DNA of 41,695 nucleotides from Candidatus Mediterraneibacter intestinavium (GTDB lineage: Bacteria; Bacillota; Clostridia; Lachnospirales; Lachnospiraceae). How positions within the stretch are numbered: position 1 is the first letter of the stretch; every line of letters begins with the position of its first letter. Below, piece after piece: positions 31,669 to 39,407 of this stretch. A model generated the notes under the pieces. The model was not told the DNA's origin and ran no database searches. It saw only the letters and a list, made by a program, of their open reading frames with translations. Made by a program: the position numbers and the translations under genes. The stretch lies in the NCBI GenBank assembly GCA_019119205.1, contig DWXK01000080.1, positions 1 to 41,695 on the forward strand, in the 5' to 3' direction.

Positions 31669-32724
31669 ATGAAGCTTAAAACGAAACTGGTGATCGTATT
31701 TCTTGCCGTTGTGATCCTGACGGTGTTTTTTACAACTGTGGCGATGCATACATTTGCATTTCAGGAGACGAGCGAGGTGCAGCAGCTTTATCTCCTGGTG
31801 CTGATCCTTATCACGGGGCTTCTTGTTTACTGGATCTACCGGACGATCTCGGTGCCGCTGGCGAAGCTTCAGAGAGCGGCGCGAAACATAAAAGAGGGCA
31901 ATCTGGACTTTGAGATCAAGAGCGAGACCAACGATGAGATCGGTCAGCTCTGCCGGGACTTTGAGGAAATGCGCCTCAGGCTGAAGGCAAATGCAGAGGA
32001 AAAGGTCTCGTATGACCGGGAAAACAAGGAGTTGATCAGCAACATTTCCCATGACCTGAAGACCCCGATCACTACGATCAAGGGATACGTGGAAGGGATC
32101 ATGGACGGTGTGGCGGACACTCCGGAAAAGATGGACAGATATATCAAGACCATTTATAATAAAGCTAATGAGATGGATCTTCTCATCAATGAGCTGACGC
32201 TGTATTCCAAGATCGATACGAACAGGATCCCCTATAACTTTGCGACCATTTCTGCAAAAGAGTATTTCGGGGACTGTGCAGAAGACCTGAAGATGGAACT
32301 CGAGGCGAAAAGTGTTGGTTTTGCCTACCGCAATCTCATGGATGAGGACTGCAAGGTGATCGTAGATCCGGAGCAGATGAGGAGGGTCATCAACAATATC
32401 GTATCCAATTCCCTGAAATATATGGATAAGCCTGACGGCAGGATCACGATGGATCTGAAGGATGTGGGAGATTTTATCCAGATCGAGCTGGGGGATAACG
32501 GAAAGGGCATCGCAGCGAAGGAACTTCCGTATATCTTTGACCGGTTCTACCGGACGGATGCCTCGAGAAATTCCTCAAAGGGAGGAAGCGGCATCGGTCT
32601 TTCGATCGTGAAAAAGATCGTGGAAGAACACGGAGGAAATATCTGGGCAACCAGCGAAGAGGGCGCTGGCACGACAATGTATTTTGTAATAAGAAAATAT
32701 CAGGAGGTACCCATCGATGAGTAA
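31669..32724 (+). CDS. HAMP-domain sensor histidine kinase with a minimal sensor loop
   Basis: Membrane sensor kinase of 351 residues. Two membrane segments (about 6-27 and 39-58) are joined by only about 11 residues outside the cell, so it probably senses at or within the membrane. HAMP covers about 58-110, and the dimerisation/phosphoacceptor helix has ISNISHDLKTPIT with His128. The ATPase domain shows the N box NNIVSNSLKYM, G1 box GDNGKGI, F box YIFDRFYRTD and G2 box GGSGIGLSIVKKI. The start follows GGAAAGGAGCCGCAA. The stop overlaps the response regulator start by 8 bases, so the pair is translationally coupled. The kinase-first order is less usual. The target genes are not evident. Confidence 0.93.
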   Translation: MKLKTKLVIVFLAVVILTVFFTTVAMHTFAFQETSEVQQLYLLVLILITGLLVYWIYRTISVPLAKLQRAARNIKEGNLDFEIKSETNDEIGQLCRDFEEMRLRLKANAEEKVSYDRENKELISNISHDLKTPITTIKGYVEGIMDGVADTPEKMDRYIKTIYNKANEMDLLINELTLYSKIDTNRIPYNFATISAKEYFGDCAEDLKMELEAKSVGFAYRNLMDEDCKVIVDPEQMRRVINNIVSNSLKYMDKPDGRITMDLKDVGDFIQIELGDNGKGIAAKELPYIFDRFYRTDASRNSSKGGSGIGLSIVKKIVEEHGGNIWATSEEGAGTTMYFVIRKYQEVPIDE

Positions 32725-33409
32725 ACGCATTTTGATCGTGGAAGACGAAGAGAGCATTGCAGATCTTGAGAAAGACTATCTGGAACTGAGTGATTTTGAA
32801 GTAGAAGTGGCAAATGACGGACAGACCGGGCTGGAGAAAGGGCTGGAAGGAGATTTTGACCTGATCATCCTTGACCTGATGCTTCCGGGGGTGGACGGTT
32901 TTGAGATCTGCCGTCAGATCCGCAGCCAGAAGAACACGCCGATCATCATGGTCTCGGCAAAGAAAGATGATATCGACAAGATCAGGGGGCTGGGCCTGGG
33001 AGCGGACGATTATATGACAAAGCCCTTCAGCCCGAGTGAACTGGTAGCCCGGGTGAAAGCGCATCTGGCGAGATACGAGCGGCTGATCGGGAGCAACGTG
33101 GAGGAGAACAAGGTGATCGAGATCCGGGGGCTCAAGATAGATACCACGGCAAGGCGCGTGTGGGTCAACGGCGAGGAAAGATCCTTCACCACGAAGGAGT
33201 TCGACCTGCTGACTTTTCTCGCAGGACATCCGAACCACGTATACACAAAGGAACAGCTTTTCCGTGAAATCTGGGATATGGAGTCCATCGGGGATATTGC
33301 TACGGTGACGGTCCATATCAAGAAGATCAGGGAGAAGATAGAGTATGATACTTCACATCCTCAGTATATCGAGACGATCTGGGGTGTGGGGTACCGGTTT
33401 AAGGTGTAG
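32717..33409 (+). CDS. OmpR/PhoB-family response regulator
   Basis: DNA-binding partner of the preceding kinase, 230 residues. The receiver domain (1-115) has the acidic pair ED (9-10), phospho-acceptor D53 in LDLMLPG, VSAKKDDIDK, and the conserved K102 in YMTKPF. The winged-helix output domain (about 130-230) shows LTTKEF-like FTTKEFDLLTFLA, VYTKEQLFREIW, TVTVHIKKIREKIE and IETIWGVGYRF. It probably binds tandem direct repeats as a dimer when phosphorylated. The ribosome binding site AGGAGGTACCCATCG lies within the end of the kinase gene. It ends just before a terminator at 33429. Confidence 0.95.
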   Translation: MSKRILIVEDEESIADLEKDYLELSDFEVEVANDGQTGLEKGLEGDFDLIILDLMLPGVDGFEICRQIRSQKNTPIIMVSAKKDDIDKIRGLGLGADDYMTKPFSPSELVARVKAHLARYERLIGSNVEENKVIEIRGLKIDTTARRVWVNGEERSFTTKEFDLLTFLAGHPNHVYTKEQLFREIWDMESIGDIATVTVHIKKIREKIEYDTSHPQYIETIWGVGYRFKV

Positions 33410-33428
33410 GATAAAAGGAAAAGAGCAG

Positions 33429-33464
33429 AAAAGACCCTGTCCGGAATGATCCGGGCGGGGTTTT
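33429..33464 (+). terminator. Intrinsic terminator after the two-component operon
   Basis: AAAAGACCCTGTCCGGA and TCCGGGCGGGGTTTT form a stem with a few mismatches, loop ATGA, ending in TTTT. A second hairpin AGCGCG/CGCGCT with GTTTATT after it follows at 33469-33505. Confidence 0.7.
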
Positions 33465-33524
33465 CCAAAGCGCGTCACTGTTCTGTTTTCGGCGCGCTGT
33501 TTATTCTGAAAGGAAATGATCATT

Positions 33525-34286
33525 ATGATATTTGATACACATGCTCATTATGATGCCGAGCAGTTTGATACAGACAGAGAAGAGCTTCTGGGTGCTATGG
33601 AAGCAGGCGGAGTCGGCACCATCGTTGACGCAGGTTCCACGCTGGAGTCCTGGGACAAGATCCTGGAGCTGACGGAGAGATATCACTTTATCTACGGAGC
33701 CATCGGTGTTCATCCGGACGAAGTCGGGACGCTGGACGAAGCAGGGATGGAGAGGATGGCAGAGCTGCTGGACAGGGAGAAGATCGTGGCAGCCGGTGAG
33801 ATCGGACTGGACTACTATTGGGATAAAGAGAACCACGATATCCAGAAACACTGGTTCATCCGGCAGCTGGAGCTGGCACGGGAAAAGCAGATGCCGGTGA
33901 TCATCCACAGCCGGGAAGCGGCGGCGGATACCATGGACATCATGAAGCAGCATGCAGCCGGCATGAAGGCGGTGATCCACTGTTATTCCTATTCGGCGGA
34001 GATGGCGAAGGAGTACGTGAAAATGGGATATTACATTGGTGTAGGCGGTGTAGTCACATTTAAAAATGCAAAGAAACTGAAACAGGTCGTGGAGGAGATC
34101 CCTCTGGAGCGGATCCTTCTCGAGACGGACTGCCCTTATCTGGCGCCGGTGCCGTTTAGGGGGAAACGGAACTCCTCTCTGAACCTTCCCTATGTAGCTG
34201 AAGCAATTGCAGAACTGAAAGGAACAACTGCGGAAGAAGTTATACAACAGACGGAAAAGAATGGAAGAGAACTGTATGGTTTATGA
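33525..34286 (+). CDS. TatD-family metal-dependent deoxyribonuclease
   Basis: TIM-barrel hydrolase of the TatD family, 253 residues, implicated in DNA quality control and 3'-5' exonuclease activity. Metal-binding motifs in order are FDTHAHYD (H6, H8), AAGEIGLDYYW (Glu), VIIHSREA (His), VIHCYSYS (His) and LLETDCPYLAP (Asp). The start at 33525 is preferred because AAAGG lies 11 bases before it. The ATG at 33516 overlaps that site. In Firmicutes the TatD gene often precedes rnmV (ribonuclease M5) and rsmA. Here rsmA follows directly and rnmV is absent. The palindrome cluster at 34307 lies between them. Confidence 0.93.
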   Translation: MIFDTHAHYDAEQFDTDREELLGAMEAGGVGTIVDAGSTLESWDKILELTERYHFIYGAIGVHPDEVGTLDEAGMERMAELLDREKIVAAGEIGLDYYWDKENHDIQKHWFIRQLELAREKQMPVIIHSREAAADTMDIMKQHAAGMKAVIHCYSYSAEMAKEYVKMGYYIGVGGVVTFKNAKKLKQVVEEIPLERILLETDCPYLAPVPFRGKRNSSLNLPYVAEAIAELKGTTAEEVIQQTEKNGRELYGL

Positions 34287-34306
34287 CTATTCTGAAAACT
34301 TTATAT

Positions 34307-34388
34307 AAAAGGTGCCGTGTACCTTTGAAAAAGTACACGGCACTCTTTAAAAAGGTACACGGCACTTTTTCAAAAGTACACGGTACAA
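34307..34388 (+). repeat. Compound GGTGCC/GTAC palindrome cluster, copy 3
   Basis: One GGTGCCGTGTACC half-site is followed by three reverse half-sites (AAGTACACGGCAC, AGGTACACGGCAC, AAGTACACGGTAC) separated by A/T runs. The first two form a terminator-like hairpin at 34307-34348. The remaining two can compete for the same left arm. Confidence 0.8.
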
Positions 34389-34409
34389 TTTGATTTTAGG
34401 AGGTAATGA

Positions 34410-35285
34410 ATGAAAGAACCGACACTGGGCAATCCGCAGAACACGATCGCGGTACTCCAGAAATATAATTTTGTATTCCAGAAAAAATTCGGACAGAACT
34501 TTCTGATCGACACGCATGTGCTGGACAAGATCATCCGGGCAGCTGAGATCACGAAAGATGACTTTGTGCTGGAGATCGGACCGGGGATCGGGACTATGAC
34601 CCAGTATCTTGCCTGCGCGGCAGGAAAGGTGGCTGCTGTGGAGATCGACCGTTCGCTGATCCCGATCCTTGAGGACACGCTGGACGGATATGACAATGTG
34701 ACGATCATAAACAACGACATCCTGAAGGTGGATATAGCGAAGCTGGCGGAAGAAGAGAATGGAGGAAAGCCGATCAAGGTGGTGGCAAATCTTCCATATT
34801 ATATCACAACGCCGATCATCATGGGGCTGTTCGAGAAACATGTGCCGCTCAAAAGCATCACTGTCATGGTGCAGAAGGAAGTGGCGGACCGGATGCAGAC
34901 CGGACCGGGATCAAAGGATTACGGCGCCCTTTCTCTGGCGGTGCAGTATTATGCGGAGCCTTACATTGTCGCAAACGTCCCGCCGAACTGCTTTATGCCC
35001 CGCCCGAAGGTAGGGTCGGCGGTCATCCGTCTGGAGCGCTATGAGAAGCCGCCGGTGGAAGTCCTGGATGAAAAGCTGATGTTCCGGATCATCCGCGCGT
35101 CCTTCAACCAGAGGAGAAAAACCCTGGCGAACGGACTCAAGAACTCGCCGGAACTGGACTTTACAAAGGAAGAGACAGAAGCTGCGATCCTGTCCCTCGG
35201 GAAAGGCGCGTCTGTGCGCGGGGAGGCATTGACCCTGGAGGAGTTTGCAAAACTGTCAGATAAATTAACGGAAATAAGAAAATAA
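34410..35285 (+). CDS. rsmA: 16S rRNA adenine dimethyltransferase RsmA (KsgA)
   Basis: Dimethylates two adjacent adenines in the 3' hairpin of 16S rRNA, using SAM. It has 291 residues. The N-terminal KKFGQNFLID and SAM motif I LEIGPGIGTMT (54-64) are clear. The catalytic NLPYY is at 127-131 and the C-terminal FNQRRKTLANGL is diagnostic. The ribosome binding site AGGAGGTAATGA is strong and lies just after the palindrome cluster at 34307. Loss of this enzyme is known to give kasugamycin resistance in other bacteria. No terminator was seen after the gene. Confidence 0.97.
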   Translation: MKEPTLGNPQNTIAVLQKYNFVFQKKFGQNFLIDTHVLDKIIRAAEITKDDFVLEIGPGIGTMTQYLACAAGKVAAVEIDRSLIPILEDTLDGYDNVTIINNDILKVDIAKLAEEENGGKPIKVVANLPYYITTPIIMGLFEKHVPLKSITVMVQKEVADRMQTGPGSKDYGALSLAVQYYAEPYIVANVPPNCFMPRPKVGSAVIRLERYEKPPVEVLDEKLMFRIIRASFNQRRKTLANGLKNSPELDFTKEETEAAILSLGKGASVRGEALTLEEFAKLSDKLTEIRK

Positions 35286-35352
35286 AAGGCGAAAAATCAG
35301 AATATTCAGAGATGATAGACAGAGGGTTCATAAATTTTTAATACTCAGTTAA

Positions 35353-35381
35353 TTGTATAAATTGCATAAATTTAGTATAAT
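35353..35381 (+). promoter_or_regulatory. Sigma A promoter for citrate synthase
   Basis: TTGTAT (35353-35358), 17 bases, then a perfect TATAAT (35376-35381) in an AT-rich region. The leader is about 45 bases with AGAAGGAGGAGACGTAA before the ATG. Confidence 0.78.
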
Positions 35382-35432
35382 AAAAAGGTCATACGGATAA
35401 AAAATAGTAAAAGAGAGAAGGAGGAGACGTAA

Positions 35433-36803
35433 ATGGCAAAAGATATTGACAGCATTTTTTTCGATATTACTCCGGAAATTGAAGAACTGGCTCTCAAATG
35501 TGTAACCAACAACTCGATCGACAAGGAACTTTATACAAAGTACGAAGTTAAGCGCGGGCTCCGTGATCTAAACGGTAAAGGTGTTCTCGCCGGTCTGACG
35601 AATGTATCGGACGTCTGTGCATCCAAGATAGTAGACGGTGTAAGTGTACCATGTGAAGGAAATCTCTATTACCGTGGGTATAATATCAAAGATCTGGTAA
35701 AAGGTTTTCTTGATGCCAAACGCCCCGGTTTTGAAGAGACATCATATCTGCTTCTTTTCGGGGAGCTTCCCACAGAAAAAGAACTAAAAGATTTTCGGGA
35801 GATGATCGCTGAACGGCGTACACTTCCGCCGAATTTTACGCGCGATGTTATCATGAAAGCGCCGAGCCGCGACATGATGAACAGCATCACGAGAAGTATC
35901 CTGCAGCTTTATTCTTATGATGAAAAAGCAGACGATACAAGTATCCCGAACGTGCTGCGGCAGTGCCTGAACCTGATCAGCCAGTTCCCGATGCTGATGG
36001 TCTACGGCTACCATGCATACAATTACCGCAGAGGTGAAGACCTCTATATTTACGCTCCTAAGCCGGAACTTTCTACCGCGGAGAATATCCTGATGATGCT
36101 CCGTGAGGACCGTCAGTATACAGCGCTCGAGGCAAAGATCCTGGATATGGCGCTCGTGCTCCACATGGATCACGGCGGTGGTAACAACTCGACATTTACA
36201 ACCCACGTTGTCACTTCATCGGGGACGGATACATACTCCACGATCGCTGCGGCAATGGCTTCACTGAAAGGACCGAAACACGGCGGCGCCAATATCAAGG
36301 TGACGCAGATGTTTGAGGACATGAAAAAGAATCTGACTGACTGGAGTGACGATGACCAGATCCGTGCTTATCTTGAAGCGCTTCTTGACAAGAAGGCATT
36401 TGACAAGAAAGGACTTATCTATGGAATGGGACACGCAGTTTATTCTGTTTCTGACCCGCGTGCGGATATCTTCAAGAAATTCGTGAAACAGCTCGCGCAT
36501 GAAAAAGGTCATGATGCAGAGTATGCGCTGTATGAGAAGGTAGAGCATATGGCGCCGGAGATCATCGGTGAGAAGCGCCGGATGTACAAGGGCGTTAACG
36601 CGAATGTGGACTTCTACAGCGGTCTTGTTTACAGCATGCTGGATATCCCGGCATCTCTGTATACACCGATCTTTGCGGCAGCGCGTATCGTCGGCTGGAG
36701 CGCACACAGAATGGAAGAACTCCAGAATGTGGACAAGATCATCCGTCCGGCATACAAACCGCTTGCGCCATACCGCGAATATGTAAAAATGGAAGACAGG
36801 TAG
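35433..36803 (+). CDS. Citrate synthase
   Basis: Condenses acetyl-CoA and oxaloacetate to citrate, probably for glutamate supply in an incomplete TCA cycle. It has 456 residues, with an N-terminal extension as in other Lachnospiraceae enzymes. Catalytic residues are H283 in GPKHGGAN, H334 in GMGHAVYS and D393 in NVDFYSG. Other marks are YRGYNIKDL, HMDHGGGNNSTFTTHVV and the Arg in SDPRAD. The start has a very strong ribosome binding site and its own promoter. No aconitase or isocitrate dehydrogenase follows. The alpha/beta hydrolase starts only 9 bases after the stop. Confidence 0.96.
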   Translation: MAKDIDSIFFDITPEIEELALKCVTNNSIDKELYTKYEVKRGLRDLNGKGVLAGLTNVSDVCASKIVDGVSVPCEGNLYYRGYNIKDLVKGFLDAKRPGFEETSYLLLFGELPTEKELKDFREMIAERRTLPPNFTRDVIMKAPSRDMMNSITRSILQLYSYDEKADDTSIPNVLRQCLNLISQFPMLMVYGYHAYNYRRGEDLYIYAPKPELSTAENILMMLREDRQYTALEAKILDMALVLHMDHGGGNNSTFTTHVVTSSGTDTYSTIAAAMASLKGPKHGGANIKVTQMFEDMKKNLTDWSDDDQIRAYLEALLDKKAFDKKGLIYGMGHAVYSVSDPRADIFKKFVKQLAHEKGHDAEYALYEKVEHMAPEIIGEKRRMYKGVNANVDFYSGLVYSMLDIPASLYTPIFAAARIVGWSAHRMEELQNVDKIIRPAYKPLAPYREYVKMEDR

Positions 36804-36812
36804 TGAAGAAAC

Positions 36813-37772
36813 ATGAGAGACGAGTTTTATTTCCCATCAAAGGACGGAAATACTGAGATCCATACGATCGAGTGGAAACCGGTAGGAAAAGTATGCGCCG
36901 TTCTTCAGCTTTGTCACGGGATGATAGAGTATATCGCAAGATATGATGAATTTGCGGAGTTCCTGTGCGGCAGGGGCTGGTATGTTGTGGGAAATGACCA
37001 TCTGGGACATGGGAAATCCGTGCAGAGCAAGGCAGAATACGGGTTTTTCAATGAAAAATACGGCAATGCATGTGTGCTTGGTGATATCCATACGCTCCGG
37101 CAGCGGACAATGAAAAAATATCCAGATGTGCCGTATTTCATGCTGGGACACAGTATGGGATCCAGTCTGCTGAGGCAGTATATCCAGATGTATGGAAACG
37201 GGCTGAGCGGCGCGATCCTGATGGGAGTCGTTGCAGACCACAATAAGCTTACGCTCCAGCTTGGAAAACGCATCTGCAGTACGCTCGCATTTCTGCGGGG
37301 ATGGCACTTTCGCAGCAGGCTCATAGAAAATATGGCTCTTGGGGCATATAACAGGAAATTCAAACCGGCAAAGACGAGGGCGGACTGGGTGACCAGTGAC
37401 CAGGAACGGCTTGCAGAATATGTGTCTGATCCTTTATGCTCTTTTATGTTTACTGTAAACGCATATTACAGCATGTTTTCAGGCATGCTCGCATCTCAGA
37501 AAAAGGAAAGCATTTACATGATCCCGAAAGGTCTTCCGATCCTTTTTACCGCCGGGGCGGACGATCCGGTGGGAGACTTCGGAAAAGGGGTCAGAAAGGT
37601 CTATGAGCAGTATAAGGCTGCGGGGATCCAGGATGTTTCCCTCAGGCTTTACTCAGGGGACCGGCATGAGATCCTCAACGAGACGGACCGGGAGCAGGTC
37701 TATCAGGACTTGTTTGAGTGGCTGGAAGAGAGAAGACATGTGGAAAAGGACAGTGACGGCCGGAAGGGATAA
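36813..37772 (+). CDS. Alpha/beta hydrolase, monoacylglycerol lipase/lysophospholipase-like
   Basis: Serine hydrolase of 319 residues of the Hydrolase_4 type, without signal peptide. The nucleophile S114 lies in LGHSMGSS (111-118). The acid is D250 or D251 in TAGADDPVG, and the base is H285 in SGDRHEILNE. The oxyanion segment LCHGMIEYIARYDEFAEFL near residue 33 and VVGNDHLGHGKS are typical of monoglyceride lipase relatives. It starts 9 bases after citrate synthase with only a weak GAAGAA ribosome binding site, so it probably depends on transcription, and perhaps translation, from that gene. The substrate is not known. A strong terminator follows. Confidence 0.9.
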   Translation: MRDEFYFPSKDGNTEIHTIEWKPVGKVCAVLQLCHGMIEYIARYDEFAEFLCGRGWYVVGNDHLGHGKSVQSKAEYGFFNEKYGNACVLGDIHTLRQRTMKKYPDVPYFMLGHSMGSSLLRQYIQMYGNGLSGAILMGVVADHNKLTLQLGKRICSTLAFLRGWHFRSRLIENMALGAYNRKFKPAKTRADWVTSDQERLAEYVSDPLCSFMFTVNAYYSMFSGMLASQKKESIYMIPKGLPILFTAGADDPVGDFGKGVRKVYEQYKAAGIQDVSLRLYSGDRHEILNETDREQVYQDLFEWLEERRHVEKDSDGRKG

Positions 37773-37803
37773 AAACTCGTTGGATCTTGAAAGAAAATGA
37801 AAC

Positions 37804-37844
37804 AAAAACAGCAGTACACTATTGCAGTGGACTGCTGTTTTTTT
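37804..37844 (+). terminator. Intrinsic terminator after the alpha/beta hydrolase
   Basis: AAAAACAGCAGT and ACTGCTGTTTTT with an inner CACT/AGTG stem, followed by a run of seven T residues. Confidence 0.9.
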
Positions 37845-37862
37845 GTGATGGCACAAAAAGTC

Positions 37863-37891
37863 TTGTGGATATATGGCTCAAATGATACAAT
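37863..37891 (+). promoter_or_regulatory. Sigma A promoter for the DUF5058 operon
   Basis: TTGTGG (37863-37868), 17 bases, then TACAAT (37886-37891). It predicts a leader of about 40 bases ending in GAGAAGGAGGGAATT before the ATG at 37938. Confidence 0.55.
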
Positions 37892-37937
37892 TTTAAAGGT
37901 TTGATTTATCTTTGGAATATGAGAGAAGGAGGGAATT

Positions 37938-38663
37938 ATGTTTAATCCAAACAGTATTTTTTTATTTATCATGGCGGGACTTGTGATCGTGTTCGTTATC
38001 GCGCAGTCTGTATTCTTTCTTGTACGGGCTTACCGCCGGGGGCAGTCTCTTGGCATGGATATGAAGCAGGTCAGAAAAATGATGCTGTCCACAGCGGTAT
38101 TTACTTTTGCACCGGCGGTATCCATTCTGCTCGGCGTGATCACATTGTCCCAGTTCCTGGGGCTTCCCCTGCCGTGGCTGCGCCTGAGCGTGATCGGTGC
38201 GATCACCTATGAACTGCCGGCGGCGACAACAACGGCAAATGCATTAGGGATCACGGCGCTTTCCGAGACGATCACCGATCCTAAAGTCTACACGGCGATC
38301 GCATGGGTGATGACTCTGGGAATCTTTCCGGGGCTGATCTGGGTGCCGCTTTTCATCCGTAAGATCCAGGGAGGACTGATGAAAATAAAGCAGAAGGACA
38401 GCAAATGGGGAGATATCGTCATGACGGCGCTGTTTCTCGGCATGATCTCCGCATTCCTCGGAATGGTATTTTCCGATATCCGTGAAGGGCTGAAAGGATG
38501 GATCCCCATCTTCGTACTTCTTTTTTCAGCGTTTATCATGGGGATATGCGGTATTCTTGTAAAAAAATGTAATATGAAGTGGCTTGAAAATTATGCTCTT
38601 CCGGTGAGTATGCTGAGCGCGATGGTATTTGCGGCAGTGATCACGCCGGTGATCGGAGGGTGA
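37938..38663 (+). CDS. DUF5058 family membrane protein
   Basis: Polytopic membrane protein of 241 residues with about seven hydrophobic segments, which I recognise as the DUF5058 family. The start has a membrane segment at about 7-30, then a basic loop (RAYRRGQSLGMDMKQVRK). The motif ITYELPAATTTANALG in the middle is rich in small residues, like a carrier or channel pore. The next gene starts 3 bases after its stop and encodes another membrane protein. A membrane-bound M20 peptidase follows. The fixed grouping suggests a two-subunit transporter feeding a hydrolase. No function is established for the family. The ribosome binding site is AGAAGGAGGGAATT. Confidence 0.82.
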   Translation: MFNPNSIFLFIMAGLVIVFVIAQSVFFLVRAYRRGQSLGMDMKQVRKMMLSTAVFTFAPAVSILLGVITLSQFLGLPLPWLRLSVIGAITYELPAATTTANALGITALSETITDPKVYTAIAWVMTLGIFPGLIWVPLFIRKIQGGLMKIKQKDSKWGDIVMTALFLGMISAFLGMVFSDIREGLKGWIPIFVLLFSAFIMGICGILVKKCNMKWLENYALPVSMLSAMVFAAVITPVIGG

Positions 38664-38666
38664 GAG

Positions 38667-39332
38667 ATGAAAAATACAGGAAGAAGTTATGAAGATATGA
38701 CGCATTTATACGGAAGAGTATGGATTCTTCTGGCGCTTGGAATGATATTTTCCTTTCCGGCGGCCGCATGCATTTACTATGATGCATGGCCCGAACTTGA
38801 GGCTGTGGCAAAAGGTCTTCTCGGCGTGGCGCCGATCTTCTGGACAGTAGGATTTATAGAGGTGATCACTTTCGTTCCTATGCTGGGGACTGCGGGATCA
38901 TATCTGGCATTTGTGACAGGAAATCTGACCAATCTGAAAGTCCCTGCCGCGCTGACGGCGATGGAGAATGCGCATGTAAAACCGGGGACAGAAGAAGGTG
39001 AGGTTATCTCGACGATCGCAGTGGCAACTTCATCCATTGTGACGACAGCGGTGATCGCGATCGGGGTGGCGCTTCTGGTCCCGCTGACACCGATATTGAA
39101 TTCACCGATGCTGAAACCGGCTTTTGATAATATCCTGCCTTCCCTTTTTGGCGGTCTGGCGGTTGTTTATGTGAGCAAGAACTGGAAGATCTCTATCGCG
39201 CCGCTGGTGTTCATGGTGGTGCTCTTTCTGCTCGTACCGTCTCTGTCCGGATCGGTGGGCGTGCTGGTACCGGTGGGCGCGGTGATCGCGATCGGCGCGG
39301 CAAGAGTTCTGTATAAAAAAGGTCTGCTGTAA
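38667..39332 (+). CDS. Conserved membrane protein, putative partner of DUF5058 protein
   Basis: Integral membrane protein of 221 residues with about six hydrophobic segments. I do not recognise a named family. Notable stretches are FVPMLGTAGSYLAFVTGN, VPAALTAMENAH and EVISTIAVATSSIVTTAVIA, all rich in Gly, Ala, Ser and Thr as in transport proteins. A short basic C-terminus ends in YKKGLL. It starts 3 bases after the DUF5058 gene with GGAGGGTGAG as ribosome binding site, so both proteins are made together and probably form one complex. It is followed by a hairpin and the anchored M20 peptidase. Transport is inference. Confidence 0.75.
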   Translation: MKNTGRSYEDMTHLYGRVWILLALGMIFSFPAAACIYYDAWPELEAVAKGLLGVAPIFWTVGFIEVITFVPMLGTAGSYLAFVTGNLTNLKVPAALTAMENAHVKPGTEEGEVISTIAVATSSIVTTAVIAIGVALLVPLTPILNSPMLKPAFDNILPSLFGGLAVVYVSKNWKISIAPLVFMVVLFLLVPSLSGSVGVLVPVGAVIAIGAARVLYKKGLL

Positions 39333-39352
39333 ATTGAAAGAAAATTTATGAC

Positions 39353-39394
39353 GATCGGCGCCGCGTACCATTTAAAAAGTACCGGCGCTGATCA
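39353..39394 (+). other. Hairpin between the membrane protein gene and the M20 peptidase
   Basis: GATCGGCGCCGCGTAC pairs imperfectly with GTACCGGCGCTGATC across an A/T-rich loop. There is no U tract. Its right arm ends just before the AGGAAGGAGTTGC ribosome binding site. It resembles the GGTGCC/GTAC palindromes but is more diverged, and may adjust expression within the operon. Confidence 0.5.
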
Positions 39395-39407
39395 AGGAAG
39401 GAGTTGC

